DNA from: Bacteroidota bacterium
GTDB taxonomy: Bacteria; Bacteroidota; Bacteroidia; Flavobacteriales; Weeksellaceae
Length of the DNA: 64,000 nucleotides
Assembly (NCBI GenBank): GCA_023399595.1
Contig: JAEWOR010000054.1
Location: forward strand, 1 to 64,000
Reading direction: 5' to 3'
The translations under genes were made by a program, and so were the position numbers. Numbering within the stretch: the first letter of the stretch is position 1; the number at the start of each line of letters is the position of its first letter. Below the pieces are notes generated by a model that was not told the DNA's origin, searched no databases, and saw only the letters and a list, made by a program, of their open reading frames with translations. Shown in pieces: positions 61,650-64,000 of the stretch.

Positions 61650-62282
61650 TTATTCAGCAGAAGTTTCTTCTGTAGCTGGAGCTTCTCCTTCTACTCCTTC
61701 TTCATCGTCATCCATAGCTGCAGCAGCACCTTTTATTGCATTTCTAGACATCTTAACAGCAACAACTACTGCATTGTCTGGGTGCATGAAAGTAAATCCT
61801 TCAGTCTTAAGAGTTCCAACATAAAGTTTGTTACCAATTTTCAAAGGAGTTACGTCAACTACGATTTCGTCTGGTAAGTTAGCAGGAACTGCTTTTACTT
61901 TCAATTTTCTGAAAGATTGTCTTAAAACACCACCAGAAACAACACCTTTTGCACGACCTGTAATTCTTACTGGAACTTCCATGATAACTGGTTTGTCATC
62001 AGATAACTGATAGAAATCAACGTGAAGAATTTTGTCTGTAATTGGGTGGAACTGTATGTCCTGAAGAACAGCAGGGATAGTTTGTCCGTCAACTTCAATA
62101 GATACCGTGTGTGCTTCAGGAGTATATACTAAGTTTTTGAATGATTTCTCTTCAGTAGAGAAACTCAAAGGCTCAGCACCTCCATAAACAACACAAGGAA
62201 CTAATTCAGCATCACGTAAAGCTTTTGTAGACTTTTTGCCCACGCTTTCTCTTTTTGTACCTTGAATTGTAATAGATTTCAT
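61650..62282 (-). CDS. rplY: 50S ribosomal protein L25/general stress protein Ctc
   Basis: The 210-residue long form has the 5S rRNA-binding L25 domain (TIQGTKRESVGKKSTKALRD, LVPCVVYGG, HPITDKILHVDFYQL) and the C-terminal TL5/Ctc beta domain. It ends in an acidic tail (DDDEEGVEGEAPATEETSAE). It lies downstream of prs, a common pairing. Confidence 0.94.
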   Translation of the reverse strand: MKSITIQGTKRESVGKKSTKALRDAELVPCVVYGGAEPLSFSTEEKSFKNLVYTPEAHTVSIEVDGQTIPAVLQDIQFHPITDKILHVDFYQLSDDKPVIMEVPVRITGRAKGVVSGGVLRQSFRKLKVKAVPANLPDEIVVDVTPLKIGNKLYVGTLKTEGFTFMHPDNAVVVAVKMSRNAIKGAAAAMDDDEEGVEGEAPATEETSAE

Positions 62283-62341
62283 TATAAATTATATATTAAA
62301 ATATTTGAGAGTGCAAAATTAGTAAAATTTTGTGAATAAAA

Positions 62342-62366
62342 AAATCCCTCTTAAAAAGAAGGATTT
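62342..62366 (-). terminator. Hairpin after prs
   Basis: AAATCC..TCTT and AAGA..GGATTT form a stem with one mismatch between prs and rplY. It is weak, so some read-through to rplY is likely. Confidence 0.5.
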
Positions 62367-62388
62367 ATATTTATAGAAATTGTATTTC

Positions 62389-63327
62389 TTAGATGATGAA
62401 TTTTTCGCTGATAGATTTATGCTCGTGAACCATTTTCATTACATCTGCAAATAATTGTGCACAAGATAAAACTTTAATTTTTGAACTTAATTCAGTTTTT
62501 ACAGGGATAGAATCTGTTACAATAACTTCTAAAAGTTTTGAATTTTCGATATTTTCATAAGCTTTACCAGAAAGAACTCCATGTGTTGCCATTGCACGAA
62601 CTGTTTTAGCTCCTTTTTCCATTAAAATGTCAGCAGCTTTGCAAAGTGTTCCTGCGGTATCTATCATATCATCAATCAAGATAACATTTTTACCTACTAC
62701 ATCACCAATTAGGAACATTTCTTCCACTACATTGGCTTTTTTTCTTTCTTTATAAGCAATTACAACATCAGCTCCTAAATGACCAGCGTAGTTTTTTGCT
62801 CTTTTTGCTCCACCCATGTCTGGAGAAGCAATGGTTAATTTATCTAAATTTAAAGACTCAATATAATTAACAAATATTGAAGAAGCGTATAAATGATCCA
62901 CAGGAATTTCAAAGAAACCTTGAATTTGGTCTGCGTGAAGATCCATTGTCATAATTCTTGTAGCCCCTGCTGCAGTTAAAAGATTTGCCACTAGTTTTGC
63001 TCCAATAGGGGCTCTAGGCTTGTCTTTTCTGTCTTGTCTCGCTAAACCGAAATAAGGAATTACTACTGTAATGCTTTTTGCTGAAGCTCTTTTTGCAGCA
63101 TCAATCATTAGCAAAAGTTCTAATAAATTGTCTGCAGGTGGAAATGTAGATCCAATTAAGAAAACTCTTCCTCCTCTTACAGATTCGTCCAAAACGGGTT
63201 CAAATTCGCCGTCGCTGAATTCTTGAAAATTAATTTTCCCTAATTCTTTACCATAATGTTGGGAGATTTTTTCTGCTAAATCTTTGCTTGTTCTTGTGCA
63301 AAATAGATAACTTAACTGGTTTGCCAT
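62389..63327 (-). CDS. prs: Ribose-phosphate pyrophosphokinase
   Basis: From ATG 63327 the protein has 312 residues, the family length. A longer start at 63369 would add an unlikely leader. Motifs are DGEFEPVLDESVRGG, VVIPYFGLARQDRKDKPRAP (ATP), TMDLHADQIQGFF and VILIDDMIDTAGTLCKAADI (PRPP loop). It makes PRPP from ribose-5-phosphate for nucleotide and cofactor synthesis. Confidence 0.96.
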   Translation of the reverse strand: MANQLSYLFCTRTSKDLAEKISQHYGKELGKINFQEFSDGEFEPVLDESVRGGRVFLIGSTFPPADNLLELLLMIDAAKRASAKSITVVIPYFGLARQDRKDKPRAPIGAKLVANLLTAAGATRIMTMDLHADQIQGFFEIPVDHLYASSIFVNYIESLNLDKLTIASPDMGGAKRAKNYAGHLGADVVIAYKERKKANVVEEMFLIGDVVGKNVILIDDMIDTAGTLCKAADILMEKGAKTVRAMATHGVLSGKAYENIENSKLLEVIVTDSIPVKTELSSKIKVLSCAQLFADVMKMVHEHKSISEKFII

Positions 63328-63361
63328 TTTTACTTTTTTAGATGCTGCAAATTTATAAAAA

Positions 63362-63387
63362 AACCACAAGATTAAGTTCTTGTGGTT
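63362..63387 (-). terminator. Terminator between the SGNH gene and prs
   Basis: AACCACAAGA/TCTTGTGGTT form a 10-bp stem with a 6-base loop, downstream of the minus-strand SGNH gene. Confidence 0.75.
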
Positions 63388-63412
63388 GATAATATTTTAC
63401 TGAGTTTCCTCA

Positions 63413-64000
63413 TTAAGGAAATTTCACTCCTGAATATTTATTGGGATCTACCTGAGGCAAATTAGATTTGTATTTTGCATTAATGGCTTTAATAAACTCA
63501 TTAGCAACAATAGCATACCCCCTTCCAGTAAGATGAACTCCGTCTAAAGAAAAAGTTCCACCAGTTACGAAAGTTGCAGTGTATTTAACACCATTCCAAG
63601 AAATCCCGGAGTTGCTGGCAAGTTCATTCATTTTAGCATTCATATCCACAAATGCTAAATTTTTAGCGTCTGCAACTTCTTTAATTTTAACATTGAAAAT
63701 TGCGGTAGCGTCTAAAACTTCTTCAACTTCACCATCAGTGGTTCCAAATTTCCCTCTCAAAACATGTTTGTCTTCCAAAGGATAGGTTAATCCGTATTTA
63801 TCAAATGGAGCAAATACAGGCGAACCAGGTGTTGTTCCTAGAACTGAACTTGTTGTAAGAGGAATTAAATCTTTGTTTGTTGTATGTCTTGCTTTCCCAA
63901 AAAGTTGCCCCATTAAAGTTGCTTGTAAAGTAGGAACACCAGCAGCTGTTAGTTGAGTTGTTATAAAGCTTGAAAAATCATTTAACGACTCATCTTTTAG
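63413..64000 (-). CDS. SGNH/GDSL-type esterase, C-terminal part (continues beyond window)
   Basis: The frame is open to the window edge, so the N-terminus with the GDSL block lies outside. The visible part of about 195 residues has the terminal catalytic Asp-His block FSLDGVHLTGRGYAIVANEF of SGNH hydrolases and the ending LPQVDPNKYSGVKFP, typical of Bacteroidota outer-membrane or secreted esterases. The substrate is unknown. An internal ATG at 63913 is not the true start, because coding continues upstream (TQLTAAGVPTLQATL). Confidence 0.8.
   Translation of the reverse strand, partial: LKDESLNDFSSFITTQLTAAGVPTLQATLMGQLFGKARHTTNKDLIPLTTSSVLGTTPGSPVFAPFDKYGLTYPLEDKHVLRGKFGTTDGEVEEVLDATAIFNVKIKEVADAKNLAFVDMNAKMNELASNSGISWNGVKYTATFVTGGTFSLDGVHLTGRGYAIVANEFIKAINAKYKSNLPQVDPNKYSGVKFP

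Overview
The window is AT-rich DNA from a member of the Bacteroidota, most likely a flavobacterium of the Weeksellaceae type (Chryseobacterium, Kaistella, Cloacibacterium and relatives). The genus is inferred from gene content, not from a marker gene. Supporting signs are the promoter motif TAnnTTTG upstream of several genes, a type III glutamine synthetase, Bacteroidota-type integrases, a lipoprotein-rich proteome, and VgrG/effector genes of the type VI secretion class found in Bacteroidota.

Region 1 (1-7832) is a scrambled type VI secretion effector island. It has two truncated vgrG 3' ends, two apparently intact effectors (a GH19-like peptidoglycan hydrolase and an HExxH metallopeptidase), and a series of orphan pieces. 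In these pieces a short effector C-terminal tail is followed at once by a lipoprotein or membrane immunity-like gene. Several genes carry frameshifts. A phospholipase-like (DUF2235/Tle1-like) effector is cut off at about 7832.

Region 2 (about 7833-18258, island A) is a remnant of an integrative island. It carries a type I restriction-modification locus (hsdM, hsdS, hsdR). Between hsdS and hsdR lie three small genes that look like a toxin-antitoxin-chaperone (TAC) module: a HigB/RelE-like toxin candidate, an XRE antitoxin candidate with a C-terminal extension, and a SecB-like chaperone. These three genes and hsdR lie behind a perfect 20-bp palindrome. At its right end an IS3-family element has truncated a TPR gene on one side and the island integrase on the other.

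Region 3 (18236-32910, island B) is a complete 14.65-kb island bounded by 23-bp direct repeats that copy the 3' end of tRNA-Val. It has its own tyrosine recombinase, a helicase, a RecA-like ATPase, a DUF3871 protein, a RadC-like protein and an XRE regulator. Two unknown cargo clusters encode mostly secreted or membrane proteins. Islands A and B share a small conserved gene, a GC-rich non-coding block and related integrase-proximal repeats, so they are tandem insertions of related elements at one tRNA gene.

Region 4 (32889-64000) is ordinary chromosome: two tRNA-Val genes, folC, a TolC-family protein, a SprT-like protein, manC, bcp, nth, a DUF885 protein, an ExbB-ExbD-TonB-like cluster, a nucleosidase-like protein, glutamine synthetase III, an NlpC/P60 lipoprotein, the mreBCD-pbp2-rodA shape operon, the heme operon hemACDE, sufS, rplY, prs and the 3' part of an SGNH esterase. 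The main interest lies in regions 1 to 3.
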